Shown here: piece by piece, positions 17,020 to 25,895 of the stretch
How the letters are laid out: each line of letters starts with the position of its first letter
Position numbering within the stretch: position 1 is the first letter of the stretch
Assembly: GCA_049841135.1 (NCBI GenBank)
Contig: JASGHK010000004.1
Coordinates: forward strand, 1,178,001-1,242,000
Source of the DNA: JACRCT01 sp049841135
Lineage (GTDB): Bacteria > Myxococcota > Myxococcia > Myxococcales > UBA5297
Direction of reading: 5' to 3'
DNA length: 64,000 bases
Notes under the pieces: generated by a model
Seen by the model: only the letters and a program-made list of their open reading frames with translations
Database searches by the model: none
Told to the model about the DNA's origin: nothing
Program-made: the position numbers and the translations under genes

Positions 17020-18446
17020 CTATTCGTCCCCGAGGCCGAGCGCCTTGAGCTGGTGCGCCAGCGAGTGGCGCGAGATGCCCAGGAGCGCCGCGGCCTCCTG
17101 GCGGGTCTTGGCCCGGCGCAGCGCCTCCCGGACCATCTCCCGGGCGACCTCCTGCAGCGCCTGGTGGAGGTCCTGCCCCCGCGGGAAGCCGACGCTCATC
17201 CTCCAGTCCTGCGTGCCGGCCTTGGCCGCGCCGGCGCCTCCCGCCACCGCGCCCTGAACCTCGGGCCCGTCGCCCAGCCGCAACGCCGACAGGTCGAGCC
17301 GGCCGCGGGGGCTGGTGATGATGGCCCGCTCGAGCACGTTGCGCAGCTCGCGGATGTTGCCCGGCCAGGAGTACGCCTCCAGCGCCGCCAGCGCCTCGGC
17401 GGACGGCATGGGCGGCTTGGGCACGGCGAGGTCGGTCGCCAGGCGAAAGAGGAGATCGCGCACCAGCATCGGCAGGTCGCCCTGGCGGTCGCGCAGCGGC
17501 GGCATGCGGATGGCGAGGACGTTGAGCCGGTAGTACAGGTCCAGGCGGAAGCGGCCCTTGTTCACCTCGTCCATCAGGTCGCGGTTGGTGGCGGCGAAGA
17601 TGCGCACGTCGATGGAGACGCTGCGGTCGCCGCCGACGCGCACGAAGGTCTTGGAGTCCAGGAAGGAGAGCAGCTTGGCCTGCAGCCCCAGGTCCAGCTC
17701 GCCGACCTCGTTGAGCAGGAGCGAGCCCTTGTCGGCCAGCTCCACCAGGCCGCGCTTGCGGCCGCAGGTGCCGGTGAAGGCGCCGGGCTCGTGGCCGAAC
17801 AGCTCGCTCTCGGCGATCTCGCGGGAGAGCGCGGGGCAGTTGAGCACGAAGTACGGGCCCGAGGCGCGGCGCGATTGCGAGTGGATCCACCGGCACAGGT
17901 GGTCCTTGCCCGTGCCGCTCTCGCCCAGCACCAGCACGTTGCACTCCTGCGCGGCGGCGTGGCGAGCCAGGTGCTGCGTCTCGCGCATGGCCGGCGAGGC
18001 GTAGTCCTCGGACTCGCTCTCCGGCTGGCCGAGCGCGCCCGTGCCGCGCGCGCGCAGCGTCGAGAGCTCGTCCCCCACCAGCCGGTTGCGCAGCGCGTTC
18101 TCGATGGCCAGCTGCACCTGCTCGAGCTCGAACGGCTTGGTCAGGTAGTCGGCGGCGCCACGGCGCGTGGCCTCCACCGCCGAGCGGATGCTGCCGAAGG
18201 CGGTGATGACGATGAACTGGACGTCGGGGTAGGCCTTCTTCGCTTCCCCATCAGCTCGCCGCCGTTGCCGTCCGGCAGGTTCAGGTCCAGCAGCACCACC
18301 TCGGGGTAGGCCTCGGCCATCCGCTTGCGCGCCTCGGCGCAGGAGAACGCGGTGGCGACGCGGTGCCCCGCGGAGGTGAGGAACGCCTGGATGGACCGGA
18401 CGAGCGGCGCGGTGTCGTCGACGACGAGGACCGAGACGGAGCGCAT
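17020..18446 (-). CDS. NtrC-type sigma54 response regulator (frame broken once)
   Basis: Receiver (Asp54 in VLLDLNLPDG), AAA+ domain and Fis-type helix-turn-helix (RQEAAALLGISRHSLAHQL). The frame is lost after GGELMG and resumes at KKAYPDVQFIVITAFG. Adding one C to the CCCC run at 18246-18249 gives a continuous protein of about 475 residues. Walker A is GESGTGKD. The sigma54-contact loop reads GAFTGT instead of GAFTGA, and the Walker B strand reads LLLNE where the usual form is hhhhDE. It lies 1 bp after the GAF-PAS-receiver gene, so the two are probably one operon. Confidence 0.88.
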
Positions 18447-18447
18447 C

Positions 18448-19860
18448 TCACGGCCTCCCGCAGCCGGGCGGGCCGTCGAGCAGCTCTCGGACGGTCCGGG
18501 CCAGCACGCTGGCGCTGAAGGGCTTCTGCAAGAAGACCACGCGGGGATCGCGCAGCATCCGCTCCGGCGGCTGCTCGCTCTCGACCCCGGACATCAACAC
18601 GACCCGGACGCTCCGCTCGTCGTCGAGCAGGCGCGCGGCGAGCTGGACGCCGCTCTCCCCCGGCATCATCACGTCGCTCACCACCATGGGGACCGGCGCC
18701 TTCGCGGCCTCGGCCTCGAGCACCTCGAGCGCCTCGGGCACGCTGCCCGCGTCGAGCACCCGGTACCCGCAGTTGCGCAGCACCCGGTGCAGGGCGCTGC
18801 GGACCACCGGCTCGTCGTCGACGAGCAGCACGGCCTCGCCGCCCGACGGCAGCGGCGGGAGCTCGAAGCCCTCGGCCTTCCGGCCGGCGTCCGCGAGCAG
18901 CCCGGTCCCTTCGAGCTCCTGGGAGACGTCGCGCGCGACCGAGACCAGCTCCTGCACCCGGCCCCGCTCGTCGCGCACCGGGGCGATCAGGGCGTCCTGG
19001 ACGAAGAGCGTGCCGTCGCGGCGCCGGTCGACGAAGCGCCCGTGCCACACCTCGCCGCGCCTCAGCGCCGCCCACAGCTCGCGGTAGAAGGCGCGCTCCT
19101 GGTGGCCGCTCTTGAGCAGGCGCGGGTTCTGGCCCAGCACCTCGGCGCGGGAGTAGCCGGTGGACTTCTCGAAGGCGCCGTTGACGAAGACGATGCGGCC
19201 CTCGCGGTCGGTGACCAGCACGCTCTCGGGCAGCTGCTCGAAGGCGGCCTCCGCCCGGCGCACCCCGCTCGGGAGGATCCGGGCGAGCTCCTCTTCCACC
19301 TCGGCGCAGACCGCTTCGCCCGCGAGGAGCGTTTCGGCCGGGAGCGCGCTGCCCGGCGCCGACCCGACCACGAGCAGGCCCACCGGCTGGCCGTGCGCGA
19401 TGAGGGGGAAGGCCACCCGCTCGCCATGGGGCTCACCCTCGAGGAGCTGGAGCACCGCCTGCGACAGCGGCCGCGACGGCCCCGGTGGCAGCGTCACGCG
19501 GAAGGGATGACGCCGCGCCCGGAGTGCGCTCCACAGCGGGCTTCCCGGCGCCGCGCTCACCTCCGGCCCAGGCGGACGGGCCTCGGCGCCTGCCCGGGCG
19601 ACGACGGCGAGCACCGTCCCGTCGGGGCCGAGCCAGAGCGCGGCCGCGGTGCTGGCGCCCAACGGGTCGCGAAGCTCCTGGCAGGCAGCCTCGAGGAGCG
19701 GCACGAGCGTCCGCTCGCGGTGGGCGCTAGTCCGCTCGAGATGTGCGCGAAGACTCGTCCCCAAGGTGCCCTCGACCCGCCGTTCGCTCGCAACGATTCG
19801 AAACTCTACGGGAATGAACATTCCGGGGCGAGCCTCTCGAAGGGTCGTACCCACTGTCAT
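18448..19860 (-). CDS. GAF-PAS-receiver signalling protein
   Basis: 470 residues, soluble. A GAF-like domain at about 45-200 (AAALWLGPDG, VAFPLIAHGQPVGLLVVGS) is followed by a PAS domain at about 205-330 with ILPSGVRRAEAAFEQLPESV and FVNGAFEKSTGYSRAEVLGQ, then a C-terminal receiver (AVLLVDDEPVV, Asp in MVVSDVMMPGESG, Lys in FLQKPFSA). No kinase domain, so it needs an outside phosphodonor. It is immediately upstream of the sigma54 regulator gene and probably works with it. The start codon at 19860 faces the divergent gene at 19913. Confidence 0.85.
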   Translation of the reverse strand: MTVGTTLREARPGMFIPVEFRIVASERRVEGTLGTSLRAHLERTSAHRERTLVPLLEAACQELRDPLGASTAAALWLGPDGTVLAVVARAGAEARPPGPEVSAAPGSPLWSALRARRHPFRVTLPPGPSRPLSQAVLQLLEGEPHGERVAFPLIAHGQPVGLLVVGSAPGSALPAETLLAGEAVCAEVEEELARILPSGVRRAEAAFEQLPESVLVTDREGRIVFVNGAFEKSTGYSRAEVLGQNPRLLKSGHQERAFYRELWAALRRGEVWHGRFVDRRRDGTLFVQDALIAPVRDERGRVQELVSVARDVSQELEGTGLLADAGRKAEGFELPPLPSGGEAVLLVDDEPVVRSALHRVLRNCGYRVLDAGSVPEALEVLEAEAAKAPVPMVVSDVMMPGESGVQLAARLLDDERSVRVVLMSGVESEQPPERMLRDPRVVFLQKPFSASVLARTVRELLDGPPGCGRP

Positions 19861-19912
19861 TGTTGAGCGTCACTCAAATCCTCCCGCCCCCAGTCGTGGC
19901 ACACTCGGGCGC

Positions 19913-21073
19913 ATGCGAGCACCAACGCGATCACCGTCCTGGCCTGCTCTGAGCTGGGAACCCGCCCCCACCGCGACCACTCTCGGGGACCTCGTCCGGA
20001 CGATGGCTGAGCTCGCCCGGCGCTTCGAGGCCGCGCTCGAGCAGGCCGCGGAGCAGGAGTTGGCGGACCTGTCGCTCCTCGAGGACGAGCTGCGCGCCTG
20101 GGACCGGGCCGCCTGCGAAGTCTTCGTCCACACCGCCCTGGGTGAAGGCAAGGCGATCGCGCCGTCGGAGGTCCCCGCTCGCGCCCGGGCCCTCAAGTCG
20201 GCCTGGAACGAGCTGGGGAAGCTGCGCGCGCAGATGCTCGACGGGCTCGGCGAGGCAGCCGAGGGCGTCCTGGAGCGGGAGCAGCACATCGAGATCGACG
20301 CCCGGTTACTGGCGGTCGGCCAGGGCATGCCCGAGCAGGAGTTCGACTCCGAGGAACACGAAGCCGCGTTCTTCCAGGACCAGCCCGGAGAGCGCTTCAA
20401 GAACCTCGCGGACGACGACGGCCCCCAGGAACACATCGACGGGGAGATCGCGGAAGGCCAGGCACTGCTGGGCGACGACGACGAGATGGAGTCCGCCGAG
20501 CAGTCGGCCCGGAAGAACTTCGACCATCTCTCGGGTGCGCGACCGGCTCCCCAGGTCGAGGCGCCCAAGGCCTCACCGGTCCGGCCCGAGGAGGTACGAC
20601 AGCGGCAGGCGGTTCACGCCCGGCCGCTCCCGGCCACCCCCAACCTTTCGGCCCTGCTCGCGCTCCTCCCGGTCGATTGGCTCGTCGCCATCCAGCAAGC
20701 CCTTCGGATTCCTCCCGCGGGCGGCGAGGAGTTGAGCGCCGGGTCGAAGTCGGCGCTGCTCCGCCTGCCCATCCATGCCCACCTGAAGACCCCGGCCAGG
20801 CTGGCGGAGGTGGTGGCGGGGCTGGGCGAAAAGGAGAAGGAGATCCTCTCGGCGCTGCTGCGGCTGGGAACCCTCAACTACTCGAAGGTCACTTCGAAGT
20901 GGGGCTCGGACGACGCCGACGGCTTCTGCTGGTCGGAGCGCCCCGCTTCGGGACCGCTGTCGGTCCTGCGCCGCAGCGGTCTGGCCTACGTGTGCAGCCA
21001 GAACGGACTGCCGGTGGTGAGCGCCCCTGCCGATCTCGCGGCGGAGCTGCGAAGGCTGCTCGAGAAGGCCTAG
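19913..21073 (+). CDS. Hypothetical soluble protein
   Basis: About 386 residues, family not recognised. The N-terminal 140 residues are predicted helical and rich in Glu/Ala (AALEQAAEQELADLSLLEDE). An acidic stretch (DDDGPQ, GDDDEMESAEQ) covers about 150-205. A C-terminal region at about 245-385 includes VDWLVAIQQALRI and LGEKEKEILSALLRLGTLNY and looks like a compact helical domain. No signal peptide or membrane segment. The ATG at 19913 is the first after the divergent gene; an ATG at 20003 is an alternative. It may belong with the signalling cluster by position only. Confidence 0.6.
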   Translation: MRAPTRSPSWPALSWEPAPTATTLGDLVRTMAELARRFEAALEQAAEQELADLSLLEDELRAWDRAACEVFVHTALGEGKAIAPSEVPARARALKSAWNELGKLRAQMLDGLGEAAEGVLEREQHIEIDARLLAVGQGMPEQEFDSEEHEAAFFQDQPGERFKNLADDDGPQEHIDGEIAEGQALLGDDDEMESAEQSARKNFDHLSGARPAPQVEAPKASPVRPEEVRQRQAVHARPLPATPNLSALLALLPVDWLVAIQQALRIPPAGGEELSAGSKSALLRLPIHAHLKTPARLAEVVAGLGEKEKEILSALLRLGTLNYSKVTSKWGSDDADGFCWSERPASGPLSVLRRSGLAYVCSQNGLPVVSAPADLAAELRRLLEKA

Positions 21074-21283
21074 CTAGGCGCGTCCAAGCTCCTGGCACGC
21101 AACCCTTTGAATTCATTGAGCCCCGCCCCAGGGACCCAGGGAGCCGACAGGACGCCAGGGATCCTTCGCTCGACGTCGGTGGAGTGCGACCTGGGCCGAT
21201 GCGTGGCCTTCAGCAGGTGAAGCAACAATTGCCCGCGGGATACTGAGAATCACGCTGGCGCCCCAACTTGCCGGGAGGACCTC

Positions 21284-21970
21284 ATGACCGTCTCGTCCGT
21301 CCACCGCAGCACCACGCACCACTCTTCCTCCGGCTCGAACCCGGTCCTTCGCCAGGGAGCGCACGGCGCCTCCGTCACGGCGCTGCAGAACCTCTTGCGC
21401 CAGAAGGGCTACAACCTCGTCGCCGACGGCTCGTTCGGCCCCAAGACGGCGCAGGCTGTGCGCTCGTTCCAGAGCGCGCACCACCTCGCGGTCGACGGCG
21501 TGGTCGGCCCCAAGACGTGGGCAGCACTCAAGGGTTCGGGCGGCTCCTCCAGCACGCCGAGCACTGGCAGCGGCGGCTCCACGGGCCCCAGCAAGACGGT
21601 CACCGGCTACCAGAACGGCCACAAGACCACGGTGAAGGTCGCGTATGTCGGCCAGGGCGAGTGGATGAACACCAAGTGCGCCGGGGCCTACAAGAACATG
21701 CTCGCGGCGGCCCGAAAGGCTGGCGTCTACCTGGGAACCACCGACGGCTACCGGACCTACGCCGAGCAGGCCTCGCTCTACCGCCGCTACGGCTCCGGCC
21801 GCGCCGCGCGCCCCGGCTACTCGAACCACCAGATGGGCCTCTCCGCCGACATCGCCGGCGTCGGCGGCTACAACACCCGCGCCTATCGCTGGCTGCAGAA
21901 CAACGCCAGCCGCTTCGGCTTCCGCAACGACGTGCGCGGCGAGTTCTGGCACTGGACCTACCGCCACTGA
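21284..21970 (+). CDS. Peptidoglycan-binding protein with VanY-type D-Ala-D-Ala carboxypeptidase domain
   Basis: 228 residues. A PG_binding_1 domain at about 20-85 (LRQGAHGASVTALQNLL, DGSFGPKTAQAVRSFQ, DGVVGPKTWAAL), a Ser/Gly linker, then a LAS/VanY zinc peptidase domain with SNHQMGLSADI (the HxxxxxxD zinc half) and EFWHWTY (WHW). No signal peptide or membrane segment is visible, as in phage-type endolysins, so how it would reach the wall is unclear. A hairpin terminator follows. Its neighbours are not phage genes. Confidence 0.85.
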   Translation: MTVSSVHRSTTHHSSSGSNPVLRQGAHGASVTALQNLLRQKGYNLVADGSFGPKTAQAVRSFQSAHHLAVDGVVGPKTWAALKGSGGSSSTPSTGSGGSTGPSKTVTGYQNGHKTTVKVAYVGQGEWMNTKCAGAYKNMLAAARKAGVYLGTTDGYRTYAEQASLYRRYGSGRAARPGYSNHQMGLSADIAGVGGYNTRAYRWLQNNASRFGFRNDVRGEFWHWTYRH

Positions 21971-21998
21971 GGTCGCCGGAGCTTCACTTGCAGAAACG

Positions 21999-22027
21999 AG
22001 CCCCTCTTCGCTATGCGAGGAGGGGCT
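21999..22027 (+). terminator. Hairpin terminator after the VanY-like gene
   Basis: AGCCCCTCTTCGC (21999-22011), loop TAT, GCGAGGAGGGGCT (22015-22027): a 13-bp stem with one G-T pair, 28 bp after the stop codon. It is followed by only a weak T-rich stretch (TCGTCGTT). Confidence 0.7.
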
Positions 22028-22193
22028 TCGTCGTTCCACCAGATGCGTGAATCGCGCGCATGAGGCGCGTGGTGCCCACGCATTCGCCACGAGTAGCTAC
22101 GCTAACTGCTCGGAACAAAAAGCGAATAGCCCGGCACATCCCGTGCTAAACGGGAAGTCCCTCCATGCCTGACCAGCCCGACACCAGGGAGCC

Positions 22194-25013
22194 ATGCCCT
22201 TCGTGAACCGACCTCCGCGCAAGGCGGTGAACCTCCAGATCAAGCTCAACTTCCCGAACGAGGCCGCGTTCGCCATCCGGTACGCGACCAACGTGAGCAC
22301 GGGAGGCATGTTCATCCGCACGCGTGAGCCCAAGCCCATCGGGACCAAGCTCAACTTCCAGGTCGAGCTGGCCAATGGTGCGCGGGTGCTTCGCGGCAGC
22401 GCGACCGTGCAGTGGGTGCGCCCCGCCAACGACCCCAAGGGCCCGCCGGGCATGGGCATCCAGTTCGACGAGCTCGACCCTGCGAGCCGGAGCCTGGTGG
22501 ATCGCATGGCGCAGGGAAAGGAGTTCGTCGCGGCCGACCGGCCCGCAGCCCCCCCGCCACCCTCGGCACCGCCCACGACGCCCGCGCAGCCTCCCGGCTC
22601 CGCCTCCGTGGCGCTTCCCACGCCGGAGCCGCTCAAGGACTCGGTCCTGACCGGCGAAGACTTCTTCGGTGCGGAAGACGGGCTGGAGCTCGACAAGCTC
22701 ATCGCCGAGACCCTGGCCGAGGCGCCCGAGAAGCCCTCGACCACCCCGCTCTCACTGGCGAAGCCGTCCCTGGACAGCGACCCACTCTCCCTGGTCGCAC
22801 CCTTCAACGCGCCGAGCAAAGCGATCACCCCACCGCCCCTCGAGCTGCCCCCAGAGGGCGGCATCGACCTCGACGACATCGAGTTCGACCTGGGCGTGGA
22901 CATCCTCATCGAGCCCTTGCCTGCCAAGGCTCCGTCCGCTCCAGCTCCATCCACTTCATCGACTTCGTCCACCCCGTCCACTTCGTCCACGCCGTCCACC
23001 CCCCTGAGCCCATCTGTTGCGGCAGCCCTGACGCCTTCATCTGCACCGCGCCCAGCGGTGGCGCCCGCGACGCCCGCACGCGCGACGCCCGTGCCCGCGG
23101 CCCCCGGCCCCGCAGCACCCGCCGCGCCGACCACGGCCGCTCCGCCGGCGACCGCCCCGCTCGCCACGGCCAAGCCACCGACGCCGGCGACTTTGGAAGC
23201 GACGTCGCTACCGACCATCCAGCGCAAGCCCGCGGGCCCCGTCACCCCGCCGCCCGCCGCGAAGCCGGTCGTGCTCACCGCCGCCGGTCCGGCCCCGCAG
23301 AAGGCGGCGACCCCCGCGCTCGCCTCGACCTCCAAGCCGGTCTTCCTGGCCCCGCCCACCTCGGAGATCGCCGAGGCCAAGGGCCCGGTCATCGGCATCG
23401 ACCTGGGCACCACCAACTCCTGCGTCGCGGTCTACGCCAAGGGCAAGCCGACGGTGCTGCGCTCCAAGGAAGGCTACTGGACCATCCCGTCCGTCCTGGC
23501 GGTGACGCCGCAGGGCAAGCTGCTGGTGGGCCACCGGGCCAAGCAGCAGCTCATCCTCAACCCCGGCCGCACCGTCTTCGGCGCCAAGCGCCTGTTGGGC
23601 CGCGAGTTCGACAGCGCGACCGTCAAGCAGGTCCGTTCGCGCTCGCACTTCGACATCCTCGCGGACGACGCGGGCCGGGCGGCGGTCCGGCTGGGCGAGC
23701 AGGCCATCACCCTGGAAGAGGCGCAGGGTCTGGTGCTGCGCGAGTGCAAGGAGATGGCGGAGCAGGAGCTGGGCACCAAGGTGGTGCGCGCCGTCGTCAC
23801 CTGCCCCGCCTACTACTCCGAGCCGCAGCGCGAGGCCGTCCGCCGCGCGGGGGCGCTCGCCGGCCTGAAGATCGAGCGAATCCTCAACGAGCCCACGGCG
23901 GCCGCGCTGGCCTTCGGAGTCGGCAAGGAGCTGTCCAAGAAGGTCCTGGTCTACGACCTGGGCGGCGGCACCTTCGACGCCACGCTGCTGCGCATCGACC
24001 AGAACGTCTTCGAGGTGCTGGCGACCGGCGGCGACATCTTTTTGGGCGGCACCGACTTCGACAACCAGATCGTCGACTTCCTGCTCGAGTCGCTCGACCA
24101 GCCGGACCTGAACGTGAAGGCGGACGCGGTGCTGCTCTCGCGGGTCACCGAGGCGGCCGAGCACGCCAAGGTCGTCCTCTCCGAGCGCACCAGCCACGAC
24201 GTCCACATCCCCATGCTGATGATGGACAAGGCCGGCAAGCCGGTGGACCTGCGCAAGACCATCACCCGCGAGGACCTCAACCGGCTGCTCGGCGACCTGG
24301 TGGCTCGCACCCTGGAGGTCGTCCAGGACGTGCTGCTCGACGCCAAGCTCTCGCCCTCGGAGGTCGACGACATCATCCTGGTCGGCGGGCAGAGCCGCAT
24401 GCCGCTGGTGCGCGAGAAGCTGGTGGAGCTGTTCAAGAAGCCCGCCCACGCCAGCGTCAACGCCGACGAGGCGGTGGCGCTGGGCGCGGCCCTGTTCGCC
24501 TCCACCATCGACAAGGTCTGCAGCGTGGTCCTCATCGACGTCGTGCCGATGACCATCGGCATCGGCATGAAGGGCGGCGCGTTCCGGCGGATCATCGAGC
24601 GGAACACGCCGCTGCCGGTGCAGAAGTCGCTGAGCCTGCCGACCGTGGAGGCCAACCAGAAGACGCTGGAGTTCTCGCTCTTCCAGGGCGAGGACGCCTC
24701 CATCGCCGGCAACGAGTACCTGGGCACGGTGCGGGTCGAGGACATCCCGCCGGCGCCCAAGGGCGGGGCCAAGGTGGCGGTCACCCTCAAGCTCGACCCC
24801 GAGTGCGTCCTGCACGTCGAGGCGCTCGAGCTGACCTCGCACAAGACCATCCGGGCGACGCTCGCTACCCGCTACAGCTCGGAGGAGCTGCAGAAAAAGC
24901 TGGCCGTGAGCAAGGAAGACGCGGCGGCGGCCGAGGCCAAGCGAGGCAAGGACCTGGAGAAGCGCGCCGGGCGGTTCTGGGGGTTCCTCAAGAAGATGGT
25001 CGGGGGCGGATAG
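22194..25013 (+). CDS. PilZ-Hsp70 fusion protein
   Basis: 939 residues. Residues 1-105 are a PilZ domain (RPPRKAVNLQIKL, then NVSTGGMFIRT and GMGIQFDEL). About 110-395 is a Pro/Ala/Ser/Thr-rich linker with repeated Ser-Thr-Pro segments. From about 398 an Hsp70 ATPase begins at IGIDLGTTNSCVAVY, with YDLGGGTFDATLL, the NEPTAAALAFG segment and IILVGGQSRMPLV, then a beta substrate-binding domain ending near 885. The helical lid is short and the EEVD-type tail is absent; it ends RFWGFLKKMVGGG. Likely a DnaK-type chaperone whose recruitment depends on PilZ ligand or partner binding. No DnaJ or GrpE gene is nearby. Confidence 0.88.
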   Translation: MPFVNRPPRKAVNLQIKLNFPNEAAFAIRYATNVSTGGMFIRTREPKPIGTKLNFQVELANGARVLRGSATVQWVRPANDPKGPPGMGIQFDELDPASRSLVDRMAQGKEFVAADRPAAPPPPSAPPTTPAQPPGSASVALPTPEPLKDSVLTGEDFFGAEDGLELDKLIAETLAEAPEKPSTTPLSLAKPSLDSDPLSLVAPFNAPSKAITPPPLELPPEGGIDLDDIEFDLGVDILIEPLPAKAPSAPAPSTSSTSSTPSTSSTPSTPLSPSVAAALTPSSAPRPAVAPATPARATPVPAAPGPAAPAAPTTAAPPATAPLATAKPPTPATLEATSLPTIQRKPAGPVTPPPAAKPVVLTAAGPAPQKAATPALASTSKPVFLAPPTSEIAEAKGPVIGIDLGTTNSCVAVYAKGKPTVLRSKEGYWTIPSVLAVTPQGKLLVGHRAKQQLILNPGRTVFGAKRLLGREFDSATVKQVRSRSHFDILADDAGRAAVRLGEQAITLEEAQGLVLRECKEMAEQELGTKVVRAVVTCPAYYSEPQREAVRRAGALAGLKIERILNEPTAAALAFGVGKELSKKVLVYDLGGGTFDATLLRIDQNVFEVLATGGDIFLGGTDFDNQIVDFLLESLDQPDLNVKADAVLLSRVTEAAEHAKVVLSERTSHDVHIPMLMMDKAGKPVDLRKTITREDLNRLLGDLVARTLEVVQDVLLDAKLSPSEVDDIILVGGQSRMPLVREKLVELFKKPAHASVNADEAVALGAALFASTIDKVCSVVLIDVVPMTIGIGMKGGAFRRIIERNTPLPVQKSLSLPTVEANQKTLEFSLFQGEDASIAGNEYLGTVRVEDIPPAPKGGAKVAVTLKLDPECVLHVEALELTSHKTIRATLATRYSSEELQKKLAVSKEDAAAAEAKRGKDLEKRAGRFWGFLKKMVGGG

Positions 25014-25037
25014 CGGTCAGGGCGCCCATCTTGAAGC

Positions 25038-25069
25038 GCCAAGGTCGCCAAGGGGCCAAGGTCGCCAAG
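25038..25069. repeat. Short direct repeat
   Basis: GCCAAGGTCGCCAAG occurs at 25038-25052 and again at 25055-25069, itself built of GCCAAG steps. It lies in the gap between the stop of the Hsp70 fusion and the next gene. Nothing else is seen in 25014-25245. Confidence 0.6.
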
Positions 25070-25245
25070 AACTGCTGGGCGCTCGTCGCGGAAGCCTGGC
25101 TTGTACTGACTTCGTGGCTGGCGTGCAGGCCGACAGACGCGCCCAAAAGACCGGGCAATGGCTCCGTGGCCTACTTCACCTTCTCATCGCGTTTTTTGCG
25201 GGCCTCAGCACTTGGCTTTTCGCGCCAGAACCGCGCCCGCGCCAC

Positions 25246-25779
25246 TCAGCTCTTGGTATTGGCATTGGTGGCGTTGTCCAAGATGTATCGCCGCAAGATC
25301 TCTCGGCCTTCATCGTCACTCCACAGGCCGATGACATCGACAGCCCGTTCCCGCACCTTGTCCGCGGAGTCCTGAAGGTATGGGACGACCTCGCCGCGAG
25401 ATTGAGCCTTCGGTTGCGCCTTCCATAGACTGAGCGTCGAATCGCGAACCGCGACGTCCGGATCGCCCGTGGCGCCGTGCAACCTTGACCTCAGCTCTTC
25501 ACTCCAGGGGAGCGGGCGCCACTTCGGGTCCCTTAGGTACGAGAGCACCGACAAGCGTACGAGCGGCTGACCGCGGCGGCTGCTCAGGTCCCAGAACTCC
25601 ACCAGAGCAGCAGACCTCTCCTCGAGAGGTATCGAGCTGTCGAAGAGATCAAATGCAGCCACACGCGTCAGCGCATCATTCGACTGGAACATGGAATAGA
25701 TCTCCGCCCTGTCCTTCACGGCTAGTGAGGGACTCGCGAAGAGCACCAAAGAAACAGTCGTGGCAAGAGCGTAGCCCAT
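25246..25779 (-). CDS. Small exported protein with HEAT-like helical repeats
   Basis: 177 residues. A signal peptide (MGYALATTVSLVLFASPSLA, cleavage after ALA likely) is followed by a helical domain with repeated units of about 30 residues (ALTRVAAFDLFDSS, PLVRLSVLSYLRDP, PDVAVRDSTLSLWK, DKVRERAVDVIGLW), resembling HEAT/armadillo repeats. Base composition is visibly less GC-rich than its neighbours and it uses AT-ending codons freely, which may mean recent acquisition. Function unknown. It stands alone, convergent with the Hsp70 fusion. Confidence 0.65.
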   Translation of the reverse strand: MGYALATTVSLVLFASPSLAVKDRAEIYSMFQSNDALTRVAAFDLFDSSIPLEERSAALVEFWDLSSRRGQPLVRLSVLSYLRDPKWRPLPWSEELRSRLHGATGDPDVAVRDSTLSLWKAQPKAQSRGEVVPYLQDSADKVRERAVDVIGLWSDDEGREILRRYILDNATNANTKS

Positions 25780-25895
25780 GGATGGACAAGAATCCTTTTC
25801 GCAATCATTTCAAAGGCACTACAAGACTTACTGCCCCTCGCTCGATCGATTTAATTGACGACATGGCGCATCCCCGAAGCCGCTGCTTCGCCGCG

